DNA of 57,592 nucleotides from Paenibacillus nasutitermitis. Its GTDB lineage: Bacteria > Bacillota > Bacilli > Paenibacillales > Paenibacillaceae. Positions 16,973 through 25,488 of the stretch are shown here, one piece after another. The stretch covers positions 1 through 57,592 of the forward strand of contig NZ_BMHP01000017.1 in NCBI RefSeq assembly GCF_014641075.1. Direction: 5' to 3'. Under the pieces are notes generated by a model. That model saw nothing but the letters and a program-made list of their open reading frames with translations. It did no database searches and was not told where the DNA came from. The position numbers and the translations under genes are program-made. Every line of letters begins with the position of its first letter. Position 1 is the first letter of the stretch.

Positions 16973-18196
16973 TTATGTCAGAACAATCAAGCCCTCAGGC
17001 GATTTGGTAAGCTGGCGCGGGCCCTTGTCCGTGATTAAATAACTATTCTCGATGCCCACCACGCCGCGTCCGGGAAAGGTGAATTTCGGCTCTACAGCAA
17101 GCACCATGCCTGTTTCAAGCGGAGCGGTAAATCCGCGGGCCAGAACCGGCCATTCATCCACTTCCAGTCCAATCCCATGTCCGAGGAAGCGCACCTGATC
17201 AGCGCCATAGCCCATAAAATGAGCCGACAATCCGAAATCCGCCGCCTGTTTCAACGCGCGGTCATAGAGGACTTCACAGCTTGTGCCAGGCTGCAGCATT
17301 TCTTCGGCTTCCCGGATCAGGGATTCCGAATGAAAATACGCAGCAGCCATGTCATCCGGTAATGAACCGATGACAGCCGTGCGTGTCTGATCGATAATAT
17401 AACCGTCGATGCAGCAGCCGACATCAATTAAAATCGGCTCATTGCGTTCGATGGCCCGGCGGCTGACGCTTTGCGGTGCGGCGGGTCCCAGACCGCGTCC
17501 GCCGGCCGGCCCATCGAATGCGCTCGGTTCAGCAGCCGCTTCTCCGGAGCCCAGCATCCCGGTCATGACCTCCATATTGTAGCTCCTTGTCCTCATCATG
17601 CCCATATGTCCCCTGATGCGAATTTCATATTCGATCCGGGCTATCAGCTCAAGCTCGCTCATCCCTTCCCGCAGCATGCCTACTGTAGCATGAAGCGACT
17701 CTGCAACCGCATCCGCAGCCGCTTCAATCCGGCTGATCTCCCAAGCCGATTTGATCATGCGGATCTGCCGGATCAGCGAAGAACCGTCCACCAGCGAGAC
17801 ATGTCCGGCTGCCGCTTCCAGTTGAGCCGCCAGCCTGGCAAAAGTTTGCGCAGGCAGCACGTCCATTTCCGTAGCGATCTTCACAGGAGCGGCCGTACCA
17901 AATATAGAGGAATAACGCTCACGCAGAGCTGTACCAAATACACGCATAGAAGGCATGGGCTCAACAGGAATCACGGACTCCTTCCGTGCCCGCTCGATAC
18001 TTCTTTTGACATAAAATACCGCTGCACCGGCAGCAGGAATAAATGCCATACCAGCCTGCATGGAACCGGTCAAATAATATAAATCCACATGCTGTGTCAC
18101 TAGAAAACCCGCGATATCCTGTCCTTGCATCCGCTGCTGCAGCTTTATGATCCGTTCATGAAATTCCACGGGCCTTAATATAGCTTCCGCTGTCAT
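16973..18196 (-). CDS. M24 family metallopeptidase (Xaa-Pro dipeptidase/creatinase-like)
   Basis: A 407-residue 'pita-bread' protein. The N-terminal creatinase-like domain covers about 1-150. The C-terminal catalytic domain keeps metal ligands: two aspartates (ILIDVGC and YIIDQTRT), His in LGHGIGLEVDE, Glu in LAVEPKF, and Glu in VGIENSY. Such enzymes cleave Xaa-Pro bonds in the cytoplasm. The ATG follows GGGGAGTGG. It has its own terminator. The five residues of the metal centre are all present, so it is probably active. Confidence 0.92.
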   Translation of the reverse strand: MTAEAILRPVEFHERIIKLQQRMQGQDIAGFLVTQHVDLYYLTGSMQAGMAFIPAAGAAVFYVKRSIERARKESVIPVEPMPSMRVFGTALRERYSSIFGTAAPVKIATEMDVLPAQTFARLAAQLEAAAGHVSLVDGSSLIRQIRMIKSAWEISRIEAAADAVAESLHATVGMLREGMSELELIARIEYEIRIRGHMGMMRTRSYNMEVMTGMLGSGEAAAEPSAFDGPAGGRGLGPAAPQSVSRRAIERNEPILIDVGCCIDGYIIDQTRTAVIGSLPDDMAAAYFHSESLIREAEEMLQPGTSCEVLYDRALKQAADFGLSAHFMGYGADQVRFLGHGIGLEVDEWPVLARGFTAPLETGMVLAVEPKFTFPGRGVVGIENSYLITDKGPRQLTKSPEGLIVLT

Positions 18197-18325
18197 CTGA
18201 TGCCACTCCCCGCTTATTATGGTCTTCCTTCATTATAAGAAGAAATACCGGCAAACGCCAAGTTTCAGATGGTCAGCCCCATAGGCAGGTAAAGATCGAC
18301 TAGAGATGTAAGCGTGCTTCAGGCC

Positions 18326-18811
18326 TCAGCGTGCAACAAGCTCGGCCGTCCCTTTAATCGTCCATTCAATAGGTTCTATAATATTGAATATGCGCGGGTA
18401 GATCATTCTAACAATAAGCACGACACCCGGGCGCTTCAACGTCACCGTGTAGCCGTAATATGAATTGCGGTATGTATAAGGAAAAACATGATCATCATTA
18501 ATAACCTCAAAAACAAGCACCTCGACCCGGTCACGCAGCATGCTTTCAGGCAAAGGCTCGCCATCTCCATTTAATTGCAGATTGGTCTGCAAATAACGCC
18601 CCGCGTTTCTGTAGGCTGCCGCTTCATCAATATGCAATCTGCCATCCGCCAGGGCAACGCGGTCGACCTGCTGTGCGGCGGCATGGGCTGCCCGATTGAC
18701 GGCATGTTTCCCCTGGTATAAGGCGGTCATCGCAATTTCCTCATCCGTCTGCAGTGCGTGCATCGCCATCCAAACGGCCATCATAAGCATGATCAGCACC
18801 ATTTTGTACAT
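18326..18811 (-). CDS. TadE-like pilus assembly protein (last gene of Tad-like operon)
   Basis: A 161-residue protein with one N-terminal membrane segment (about 1-17), followed by a mostly soluble region beginning with a helical stretch and later beta strands (VEVLVFEVIND, YGYTVTLKRPGVVLIVRMIYP). Size, topology and position match TadE/TadF-type pseudopilin-like proteins, but the sequence is too divergent for a firm family call. AAGGAGCGGTGA precedes the ATG. No downstream terminator was seen before the M24 gene. Confidence 0.55.
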   Translation of the reverse strand: MYKMVLIMLMMAVWMAMHALQTDEEIAMTALYQGKHAVNRAAHAAAQQVDRVALADGRLHIDEAAAYRNAGRYLQTNLQLNGDGEPLPESMLRDRVEVLVFEVINDDHVFPYTYRNSYYGYTVTLKRPGVVLIVRMIYPRIFNIIEPIEWTIKGTAELVAR

Positions 18812-18867
18812 ATCACTTCACCGCTCCTTCCTTCGTATAGGCATGAAGCGGCAAAGGACCTGCTTCG

Positions 18868-19293
18868 TTACGGGACGTATTCACTCATCTTCATTCCGAC
18901 CGCCCTTAGCTTCGTCGAAGTCTGGGACGGCGCAAGCCCGATCAGCCTGTCAATTTCAAACAAGCCTTCAACCGGATAGCTGATCGCAAGCGATAGACCA
19001 ACCCCGCGGGGCAAGGGATTCGCGGAATTCGCTGCATCACTGCCGTTCGTGGAGCCCACTTCGAAAGTGATGTCAGCCGTCTGCAAACCATACGCGGCCA
19101 GACGCTGACGTGATTGCTGCATCATCGCATTGTCGATATAGCCATGGTCGCCGTTGGAACCGATCTCAAGCATATAATCGACTTCCTGCTGCAAAACAGC
19201 CTGCCGGACAATCAGAACATGCTTGTAGATTGGAGAAAACATGAACCAGCAGAGCATCGCGGCAAAAAGAATAAACACAAGCAAGCTTTTCAC
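18868..19293 (-). CDS. TadE-like membrane-anchored protein of Tad-like operon
   Basis: A 141-residue protein with a single N-terminal membrane segment (about 3-19) and a soluble domain rich in beta strands, the general shape of TadE/TadG-type minor pilins. It begins at GTG (19293), which overlaps the stop of the upstream 48-residue peptide gene as GTGA, so translation is probably coupled. Family assignment rests mostly on position and topology. Confidence 0.55.
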   Translation of the reverse strand: MKSLLVFILFAAMLCWFMFSPIYKHVLIVRQAVLQQEVDYMLEIGSNGDHGYIDNAMMQQSRQRLAAYGLQTADITFEVGSTNGSDAANSANPLPRGVGLSLAISYPVEGLFEIDRLIGLAPSQTSTKLRAVGMKMSEYVP

Positions 19294-19436
19294 GGACTCA
19301 ACCTCCGAATCGAATCACTCATATGGCTGCCGTTTCGGTACAACTGGGACTTCGTCCCCTGCTCGCCTTCTGTAATGTTTGTATACAGGATAATCACGAC
19401 AACAATGAGCAGCAACGACATCAATATTGCCCGTAT
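19290..19436 (-). CDS. 48-residue membrane peptide with apparent AUA start
   Basis: The frame encodes a hydrophobic N-terminus (RAILMSLLLIVVVIILYTN) and a polar tail ending IRRLSP, its stop overlapping the next gene (GTGA). A perfect AAGGAGG (19445-19451) lies 8 bp before an ATA codon (19434-19436). This ATA aligns exactly with the ATG of the neighbouring 50-residue paralogue (ATACGGGCAATATTGATG versus ATGCGTAATATTCTTATG). GTG at 19445 overlaps the ribosome binding site; TTG and ATG at codons 5 and 6 from the ATA are 20-23 bp away. So either AUA initiates, or an ATG was mutated recently. Likely a small pseudopilin-like membrane peptide. Confidence 0.6.
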   Translation of the reverse strand: MRAILMSLLLIVVVIILYTNITEGEQGTKSQLYRNGSHMSDSIRRLSP

Positions 19437-19538
19437 ATCAGCCACCTCCTTACAATTCGGACATCATGAGCGCTGAACTGTTTATTCGTCATGCGCCCTG
19501 CACAAGACCAATAATCGGCTATAGATGGCGTTCGCCGC

Positions 19539-19691
19539 TTATTGTGGATTAATTGCTCCAATTTTTGTGTTTGCTGCATCACCCTGCGTTTTTATTTGCG
19601 CCTGGGTTCCAGTTGTATCTTTCGCAATGATGGCATTGAACAGCAGGACCACGACAACCAGCATCATAACCGTCATAAGAATATTACGCAT
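19539..19691 (-). CDS. 50-residue pilin-like membrane peptide
   Basis: A short gene with an excellent ribosome binding site (AAGGAGG, 7 bp before ATG). The product begins MRNILMTVMMLVVVVLLF, one membrane segment, followed by a 28-residue polar tail rich in Gln, Thr, Ala and Asn. It occupies the slot where Tad operons carry the Flp pilin, but lacks the Flp G/AxxxxEY processing motif. It is paralogous to the next peptide gene. No function known; probably a component of the same envelope machine. Confidence 0.75.
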   Translation of the reverse strand: MRNILMTVMMLVVVVLLFNAIIAKDTTGTQAQIKTQGDAANTKIGAINPQ

Positions 19692-19747
19692 CCTCTCACC
19701 TCCTTGTCAGACTGTACGCCTTGTCTTTCGCTTAGGGCTACTATCCG

Positions 19748-20626
19748 TTAATTTAAGGAACTGAACAGCTTCTGACCTTCCCTTACCCAAGGGTAGATGA
19801 AGATTTGAAAAGTATACAGAATCGGAATGCCGGCAAGGACAAATAAAATGTAAGAGGTTGATTCCTTGCGGCTTTCTTTGGCCAGCTCCAGCTTCTCCTT
19901 ATAGTCGTTGATGCGGTCGCGGAGCAAATCATAATAATGCTCGCTCTCGTGCAGCCGGAGGGAGTCGATCGTTTCCACAAAGCTGAGCCCCTCTTCCGTG
20001 CCGAGCCGCAGCTTGAATCGCCTGAGCGCGCCCTCGGCATCGTGATACCATTCCCCAAGCATCACCTGCATATCAGCTCGCATGGTCCGGGTAAACGGCA
20101 GGCAGCGCATCAGCTTGGTGTGAATATGCAGCGAGGATCCAGCCAAATATAATAGCTGATTGCTGACGACATAGATTTCTTTGGTCATTCTCTCCGAACG
20201 CGATTTACGAAAAGTCTCCAGCAAAGGCAGATCCCACAGGACGAGAAGCACTGCTGCAACCAGCAACAAAGGTGCGAAATAACGCGGCAGGAATGGCAGC
20301 GGCCAGCAGGAAATCCCGTAAGCGGCGGCAGCCCAGAGCGGCAGGGCGGCCAGAAACAACCGTCTTGTCAGGACATATAACGCCGGATCGCCGGAGTAGC
20401 CGCATCCTGCGAGTACACGCTCCCGCTCCTTGAAGGAAGGGGAGGTTCGGCTGAGACGCACTATTTCAAGCCATTTCTCCGAAATCCGTTTGTGCTGCCA
20501 CTTGAAAGCGGCGATATAAGCAAACCGCGGTTTGCGCACAAGTAAAGCACGGAGCAGCGTATAAAGGAAAATAAATCCCAGCACATACTGCCCCGCCAAA
20601 GCCCCCCAAACCACTAAACGTTCCAT
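19748..20626 (-). CDS. tadC: TadC-like inner membrane protein (type II secretion F domain)
   Basis: A 292-residue protein with an N-terminal membrane segment, a central pair (about 90-135), a helical cytoplasmic domain, and a C-terminal segment (about 262-282). This is the shape of TadB/TadC platform proteins of Tad pili and type II secretion. The ATG follows TAGGAGATGAAGG. The four 42-bp repeats lie just upstream (20641-20808), between it and tadB. Sequence is divergent from the typical GspF signature, so identity relies on topology and operon context. Confidence 0.7.
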   Translation of the reverse strand: MERLVVWGALAGQYVLGFIFLYTLLRALLVRKPRFAYIAAFKWQHKRISEKWLEIVRLSRTSPSFKERERVLAGCGYSGDPALYVLTRRLFLAALPLWAAAAYGISCWPLPFLPRYFAPLLLVAAVLLVLWDLPLLETFRKSRSERMTKEIYVVSNQLLYLAGSSLHIHTKLMRCLPFTRTMRADMQVMLGEWYHDAEGALRRFKLRLGTEEGLSFVETIDSLRLHESEHYYDLLRDRINDYKEKLELAKESRKESTSYILFVLAGIPILYTFQIFIYPWVREGQKLFSSLN

Positions 20627-20640
20627 CCTTCATCTCCTAA

Positions 20641-20808
20641 GGTGTTTGCGTTAGCAAACACAGCATCGTAAGCATCCACTTTGGTGTTTGCGTTAGCAAA
20701 CACAGCATCGGAAGCATCCACTTTGGTGTTTGCGTCAGCAAACACAGCATCGTAAGCATCCACTTTGGTGTTTGCGTCAGCAAACACAGCATCGTAAGCA
20801 TCCGCTTT
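20641..20808. repeat. Four tandem 42-bp repeats, each with a hairpin
   Basis: Four head-to-tail units at 20641, 20683, 20725 and 20767 differ at only a few bases. Each contains GTGTTTGC, 4 bp, GCAAACAC: a perfect 8-bp inverted repeat. On the minus strand the 42-bp unit (14 codons) keeps an open frame (20614-20841, 75 codons) encoding repeats of DAYDAVFANANTKV. That frame starts inside tadB without a ribosome binding site and runs 13 bp into tadC. It may be a non-coding RNA-hairpin array inserted in the operon, or an in-frame coding insertion at an old tadB-tadC junction. Confidence 0.9.
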
Positions 20809-20816
20809 GACAGCGG

Positions 20817-21758
20817 TCACATTTTTTTGCGTGATAGCCATAAGCCCATAACAAATGAAACAAAGATGAGGACAATGGCATTGAGCAGCAAGTCCCGCCC
20901 TTTAGGGTCGGCAATATAGTAGAGATAAGCGGTTTCCGGCGTATAATGAAAGTTGATAGCCAGGAACAATCCCAGGAACAGCACCGGCGAGAAGTTAGCC
21001 ATCCGGATTTCCAGCAGTTTGTTCCGCTCCTGCTGGTTGGCTCGGCGGGCTTTGCGCATATCCGTTATCAGATCTTTCAGGTTGTCGGCGATGGGATGTC
21101 CTTCAGCCAACCCGGCCCGGACAATATTGACAAAATAGTCCGCCCACACATGTCCGAGCGAAGCTGCAAAAATCCGCAAGCTGGCCTCATCATCCCCGCG
21201 AACCGAGACATTCCGGTAAAGCTGCTCAAATACCGCCTGCATGGGGCCGAGCAGCCTTTTCTCTTCTACCGTACGCTGCAAAGCAGTACGAATTTGCTTT
21301 CCCCCGCTGACCAGACAACACTGGTAGAACAGCTCCACAGCCGGCAGAAAATCAATTCGCGTCTTCATCTGTTGATGAATAAGCAGCATCCGCAGCAGCG
21401 TATACGGCAATGCTCCCATTACGGTTCCCAGCAGAATCGTACCTTTAAGACTTTGAAAAAGCAGCAGGCCGGCACTCGACCCGCCCAGCAGCAGACTAAG
21501 AGTCAGAATAAAAATGGTGCCGGGGTCCGCTCCCAGACGCAGTGATTCCAGCAGTTCGCACATATGCCGGTACAGCCGTTCATAGCGCCCGAGAAACCGG
21601 TCCAGCCGCTGCTTCAGCTGACGGCGCTGGCGGTATTGCAGCCGGCTTTGCTGCTGATGACGGACAAACCAGGCTTGCAGCAGCTGGCGGAAGCAGATAA
21701 ACAGCATGATAAACAGCGTCGCTACAAATGCCAGCAAGGCTAGCTTCATCATTATCAC
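20817..21758 (-). CDS. tadB: TadB-like inner membrane protein (type II secretion F domain)
   Basis: A 313-residue protein with membrane segments at about 1-22, 78-118 and 262-310 and a helical cytoplasmic region. EGHPIADNLKDLITDMRKARRANQQE corresponds in position to the conserved F-domain helices (quoted part: EGHPIADNLKDL). It is the platform protein partner of TadA. The GTG start at 21758 overlaps the tadA stop as GTGA, with AAGGAGG seven bases upstream. Length is normal for TadB. Confidence 0.8.
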   Translation of the reverse strand: MIMMKLALLAFVATLFIMLFICFRQLLQAWFVRHQQQSRLQYRQRRQLKQRLDRFLGRYERLYRHMCELLESLRLGADPGTIFILTLSLLLGGSSAGLLLFQSLKGTILLGTVMGALPYTLLRMLLIHQQMKTRIDFLPAVELFYQCCLVSGGKQIRTALQRTVEEKRLLGPMQAVFEQLYRNVSVRGDDEASLRIFAASLGHVWADYFVNIVRAGLAEGHPIADNLKDLITDMRKARRANQQERNKLLEIRMANFSPVLFLGLFLAINFHYTPETAYLYYIADPKGRDLLLNAIVLIFVSFVMGLWLSRKKM

Positions 21759-23146
21759 CTTGTGACCTCCTTGCCTGAATATCCGCTTCCCGCGAAGGAG
21801 GCTTCGGCGGTTTTAATCCGGGCAGCCGTCTTGGGTGACAAGGCGGAAGGATATTCCCAATCGCCGGAAGCCTCATTGAAGACCGCCCAATCCCGCACGG
21901 TAACCTCGCCATCCGCCCAGCCGAGCTCGGCAAGCCGGACTACACGGCGCTTGCCTGCCACAAACCGCATCTCAATTCCGATTTGGGTTACATATTCGGC
22001 GATCCGTTTCGTCAGACGCTCCGGGTTCATTCCCCGTCCATCCAACATGCACATATCCGCAATCGCTTCCGGAACATCCTCCAGAGCATTGGCGTGCACC
22101 GTCGTCATACTGCCGGAATGTCCACGCGTACACGCCCGAACGTAAATATTGGCGTCCTCATCGCGAATTTCCGCATGGATGATGCGCTGCGGAGATTGCC
22201 GGAGAGCCAACTTGAAGGCTTGAGTAGCTTGATGCTGCGGATCTTCCTCATCCGCTTCGTATTCCACTGTATTCTTGTCCGGAAAATCCCGTCTGAGCAT
22301 CATTTCATGACGCCCTTCAATGGTAATAATCCGTTCCTCGTCAGGAATTTCACCAATCATAGCTTTGATGAAATGCGTTTTGCCCGAGTTGGTGGGTCCG
22401 ATTACGACAATATTGAAGCGAGCTTTCAAAATGCTCACCACCATGTCCCGTATGCGGCCGCTCATTGTTCCGTACTCCGGTTCGCACAAAGCGTGCAAGT
22501 GGAATTTACGCACCGTGTAGAATCGCAAAGTCAATGTGGGCTGCGACGTGTAGCCAAACCCTGTCATGGTGACGCGAGTGCCGTCACGGAGCATAACCTC
22601 TGCCCATCGTTTGCGGGGATTGAACCGGTCGTTGTTGTAAAGCACCAGATTTTGCTGGATCCGCTCCACCTCCCGCAGCGATTCGAAAGCATAAGCCGAA
22701 GGCCGGCTGCTGCCATCCCTGACCTCGAATATCCGCGTGCCGACAACCTGAATTTCTTCGAGTCCTTCCCTGTGGAGCAAAACCAGTTCCAGCACGCTAA
22801 GGCCAATGACCTCTGCAAACAAAGCTTCGGCCAGCGAGGAATACAGGTGCGGGTAGCCCGGAATTTCATGAATCCGCTGGCGCAGCAGCCGCTCGGCAAT
22901 AACGGCCAGGATCTGCTCTCGCTCTGCGGAATAGCCGATGACCGCCCGATTCAGCTTTTCGTTGTACAGCCGCCGCTCCTCCTCCGTAGCGCCGCGGGGC
23001 ATTGCGAGATAACTGCGGATATCCTCCGCAAGTCGGACAAAATCCTCCTCGCCTCCCTGTTTCATCTCCTCCATACCGCCTTGTACCTGTTCAAGCGCAC
23101 GGAGCCGGGAGGAAAAAGCTGCAGGGGAGAAACGCCCTTCACTCAT
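21755..23146 (-). CDS. tadA: TadA/CpaF-type secretion ATPase
   Basis: A 463-residue hexameric secretion ATPase that would power pilus assembly. Walker A is IGPTNSGKTHF (about 250-260), followed by an Asp box (IITIEGRHEM) and a Walker B/His-box region (RIIHAEIRDEDA...GSMTTVHANAL). The family usually has GEVRGxEA; here it is AEIRDEDA, a notable variation, though the acidic residue remains. The start is the ATG at 23146, sharing one base with the preceding stop (TAATG); an ATG 15 codons upstream would run deep into the cpaE-like gene. Confidence 0.92.
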   Translation of the reverse strand: MSEGRFSPAAFSSRLRALEQVQGGMEEMKQGGEEDFVRLAEDIRSYLAMPRGATEEERRLYNEKLNRAVIGYSAEREQILAVIAERLLRQRIHEIPGYPHLYSSLAEALFAEVIGLSVLELVLLHREGLEEIQVVGTRIFEVRDGSSRPSAYAFESLREVERIQQNLVLYNNDRFNPRKRWAEVMLRDGTRVTMTGFGYTSQPTLTLRFYTVRKFHLHALCEPEYGTMSGRIRDMVVSILKARFNIVVIGPTNSGKTHFIKAMIGEIPDEERIITIEGRHEMMLRRDFPDKNTVEYEADEEDPQHQATQAFKLALRQSPQRIIHAEIRDEDANIYVRACTRGHSGSMTTVHANALEDVPEAIADMCMLDGRGMNPERLTKRIAEYVTQIGIEMRFVAGKRRVVRLAELGWADGEVTVRDWAVFNEASGDWEYPSALSPKTAARIKTAEASFAGSGYSGKEVTR

Positions 23147-23982
23147 TATGTGCTCACCCCGTCCCGATGGGTCATCAGCTTCCTGTACCACGGCTGTGCA
23201 TGCAAGCCCGGCCGCCTGGGAAGACCGTACCGCTGAATAATATGCTGCACCGGCTGCGCCATAGCCTGCTTGCCCTGCTCATCCGATACCAGCCATTGGT
23301 CAAGCGTCCCGCTATCCAGTTGGGAAAGCATCGGCTCGGATAATTTCAATTCGCCCAATAAAGGCACACCTAGCTCATTGCATATCTCTTTCACGTGAAA
23401 TCCTCCGTTTCTCCATGTTGTCTGTATAATGATGGCCTCATATTGATCGCCCGGAATTCCGAACAAAGGAGAAAGCTGCTTCAGCCAACGTTGGCCATCC
23501 TCCTGGAAATGCGATAGCGCACCGGTCGTTACCACCAACCGGAGGCTTGCGCCGCGCAGTGCGCATAAGGTAGCCGCATTATCCCAGTAAGCGCCGACGT
23601 CGGCAATAACAATATCGAATGTTTGCCGTGCTACATCAAGCAGATGATCCACTTCTTCCGAGGTGAAGAATTCCGCTTGGTCCCGCAGCACGTTGCCGAA
23701 CAATACATGCAACCCTTCTATGACGCTATGCGTTGCTAATAGAAGCTTCTCGGGATGAAGGGACAATGAGCGCAGCTCCGGACGCAGGGAATCCAGGGTT
23801 TCCAAAGGATTGTCCACGCCGAGATAGCGGTGAGACTTGGCGCTTTTCAGGTTCAGGCACAGGTAGCCGACTTTGGCATTCGTATCCTGGGCTATCCGGC
23901 AAGCGGCTGCAAGAGCGGCTATCGACGTTCCGATATTTGGCGTTGTTCCCATAAAAGTGACTAGCGGCGAGTGCATGCTCAC
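23146..23982 (-). CDS. CpaE/TadZ-like MinD-superfamily protein with degenerate Walker A
   Basis: A 278-residue ParA/MinD-type fold. TadZ/CpaE proteins localise Tad machinery. The N-terminal loop, where KGGxGKT is expected, reads MGTTPNIGTS: no lysine, so ATP hydrolysis is unlikely. Later strands are preserved (FDIVIADVGAYWDN in the Walker B area, LRLVVTTGALS). GTG start overlapping the upstream stop as GTGA, with GGAGGCGGGG upstream. Degenerate P-loops are known in some TadZ proteins. Confidence 0.75.
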   Translation of the reverse strand: MSMHSPLVTFMGTTPNIGTSIAALAAACRIAQDTNAKVGYLCLNLKSAKSHRYLGVDNPLETLDSLRPELRSLSLHPEKLLLATHSVIEGLHVLFGNVLRDQAEFFTSEEVDHLLDVARQTFDIVIADVGAYWDNAATLCALRGASLRLVVTTGALSHFQEDGQRWLKQLSPLFGIPGDQYEAIIIQTTWRNGGFHVKEICNELGVPLLGELKLSEPMLSQLDSGTLDQWLVSDEQGKQAMAQPVQHIIQRYGLPRRPGLHAQPWYRKLMTHRDGVST

Positions 23983-24713
23983 GACCCCGCCTCCGTCTGC
24001 GTATAGGCAGCATCCATGATATCAAGCGACTGGGAGGAATAAGCGATCACGATCCGCGCTTTCCCGGCCTTGCAAAGTGAATCCAGTTCCAGCCACTGCT
24101 CCTCCTGCAGATTGAGATTAATGTAATCGATCATCCCGTTGGCATCCCGCCTGGAGGCATACATTTTCTCTTTATCTCCGCTTGCCAGCGACATTAAATT
24201 GGGATTGGTCGTATCATCGATTTCGATATTGGCCGAGCTTTTGACCGATGCGACCGTCACCGGCTGTTCGAACAGACGCTCAGAGACGATTTCCTCCCCC
24301 GTCAGGTAGAGGACGACCTTGTCGCCTGCACGGATACCGTTGGAGACCGATAACACATAATCGCGCGGGATTTGGAAAGTCGACTGGGTACGGCTTGGCA
24401 GAAGCCTGAATTTATCCACCTTCCACTGCAGCAGCGGCTCGCCTTGTCCAAGCGGGACAACGGCCTCCATTCCGTTTACGGCCTCGACGTCAAGCACCAT
24501 TTCCGAATTGTAGGAAGCTTTGGCTACCTGCTTCACACCCAGCATGTCCTTGGTGATCCGTTCCCCCGCCGGTACAAACCTGTTGGGTACGATGACGGCC
24601 ACTGTTTCCTGGAACTCCACTTGGCGCAGCTGGAGCAAATATACACCGTAAACAAGCAATGCGGACAAAACAGCTGCTGCGGCACTGATCCATACATTCC
24701 GTCTTCTGTTCAT
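23979..24713 (-). CDS. CpaB-like SAF-domain protein, first gene of Tad-like operon
   Basis: A 244-residue protein with one membrane anchor (about 6-28), then a SAF domain (VIVPNRFVPAGERITKDMLG) and a beta-rich C-terminal part (RDYVLSVSNGIRAGDKVVLYL), the layout of CpaB/RcpC pilus proteins. The ATG at 24713 follows GGGAAGGAACTCGCG; the longer frame would start inside the upstream terminator. It opens the operon cpaB-cpaE-tadA-tadB-tadC-peptides-tadE-like. Confidence 0.8.
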   Translation of the reverse strand: MNRRRNVWISAAAAVLSALLVYGVYLLQLRQVEFQETVAVIVPNRFVPAGERITKDMLGVKQVAKASYNSEMVLDVEAVNGMEAVVPLGQGEPLLQWKVDKFRLLPSRTQSTFQIPRDYVLSVSNGIRAGDKVVLYLTGEEIVSERLFEQPVTVASVKSSANIEIDDTTNPNLMSLASGDKEKMYASRRDANGMIDYINLNLQEEQWLELDSLCKAGKARIVIAYSSQSLDIMDAAYTQTEAGS

Positions 24714-24742
24714 CGCGAGTTCCTTCCCGCAGCCTGATAGCG

Positions 24743-24787
24743 AACAAAAAAAGAACGCAGCAAGGGCATAATGCCCAAGCATGCGTT
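24743..24787 (-). terminator. Intrinsic terminator of tetR-type gene
   Basis: On the minus strand AAGAACGCA pairs with TGCGTTCTT, with an inner GGGCA/TGCCC stem, followed by seven T. It isolates the Tad-like operon from the upstream efflux genes. The Tad promoter must then lie in the short 24714-24742 stretch or inside the terminator region; none is obvious. Confidence 0.88.
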
Positions 24788-24885
24788 CTTCGCATAGTCG
24801 TCGCTATTGATCTGCTGTATATAATGACATCATAATAGCAAACAAGCTTCCTACTGTCTACACAAAATTGGAAAATTGTCGGATA

Positions 24886-25488
24886 TTAACCATTTTTGTC
24901 GAGTTTGTAATGAAGTCCCGAGAGAACAAAATCATTCATATCCGCAATTAATGCTTCTATGTCCATGACTTCCGGCTCCAGTATAGGAGCGAAATATTCT
25001 GTTTGCTTATGGAACATAATGACGCCCAGAACTGTCATCAGCGTGTTGTTCAGGGAACGGAATCGAAATAAACCCTGTTCTCTTCCCTGTTGAAGCATTT
25101 CCCGCAAATGCTTCCATAACGGGAACGACATTTTGCGCAGCACATCAATACGCGGCGTATTAAATAAAATTTCCTGCTGGAGCAGCTGCACCATATAGGG
25201 CTCCAACATCCGAAACTCCGTAACGCCGCGAATAATATCTTTGACGCCCTGTACAGGATCGGAAGGTTTTTTTGCCAATTCTTCAATCTGTCCGATCGGA
25301 AAGAAATTCTCAAATAAGGCGAGGAACACATTTTCCTTACCGCCGAAATAGTAGGATACCAACGCAACGTTCGCGCCCGCTTCATCGCATATTTGGCGCA
25401 CGCTTGTTCCGTCATACCCTTGTTTGGCGAATAACTTCTTGGCCGCCTGCAGCAGCCGTATCTTCACGTCTGGCTCTTCAGAATGCAT
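24886..25488 (-). CDS. TetR-family repressor
   Basis: A 200-residue protein with an N-terminal TetR helix-turn-helix (IRLLQAAKKLFAKQGYDGTS, VRQICDEAGANVALVSYYFG) and an alpha-helical ligand domain. It is the second gene after the ABC-2 permease. A near-perfect palindrome at the permease promoter (26786-26809) is its probable operator, giving autoregulation through the operon. A weak internal promoter (TTGCTT-N17-CATAAT) may also exist upstream. Confidence 0.92.
   Translation of the reverse strand: MHSEEPDVKIRLLQAAKKLFAKQGYDGTSVRQICDEAGANVALVSYYFGGKENVFLALFENFFPIGQIEELAKKPSDPVQGVKDIIRGVTEFRMLEPYMVQLLQQEILFNTPRIDVLRKMSFPLWKHLREMLQQGREQGLFRFRSLNNTLMTVLGVIMFHKQTEYFAPILEPEVMDIEALIADMNDFVLSGLHYKLDKNG

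Noticed and set aside
20614..20841. 75-codon frame through the 42-bp repeats as a normal gene
   Set aside because: It starts inside tadB without a ribosome binding site and its open state follows from a repeat length divisible by three; reported as a repeat array instead.
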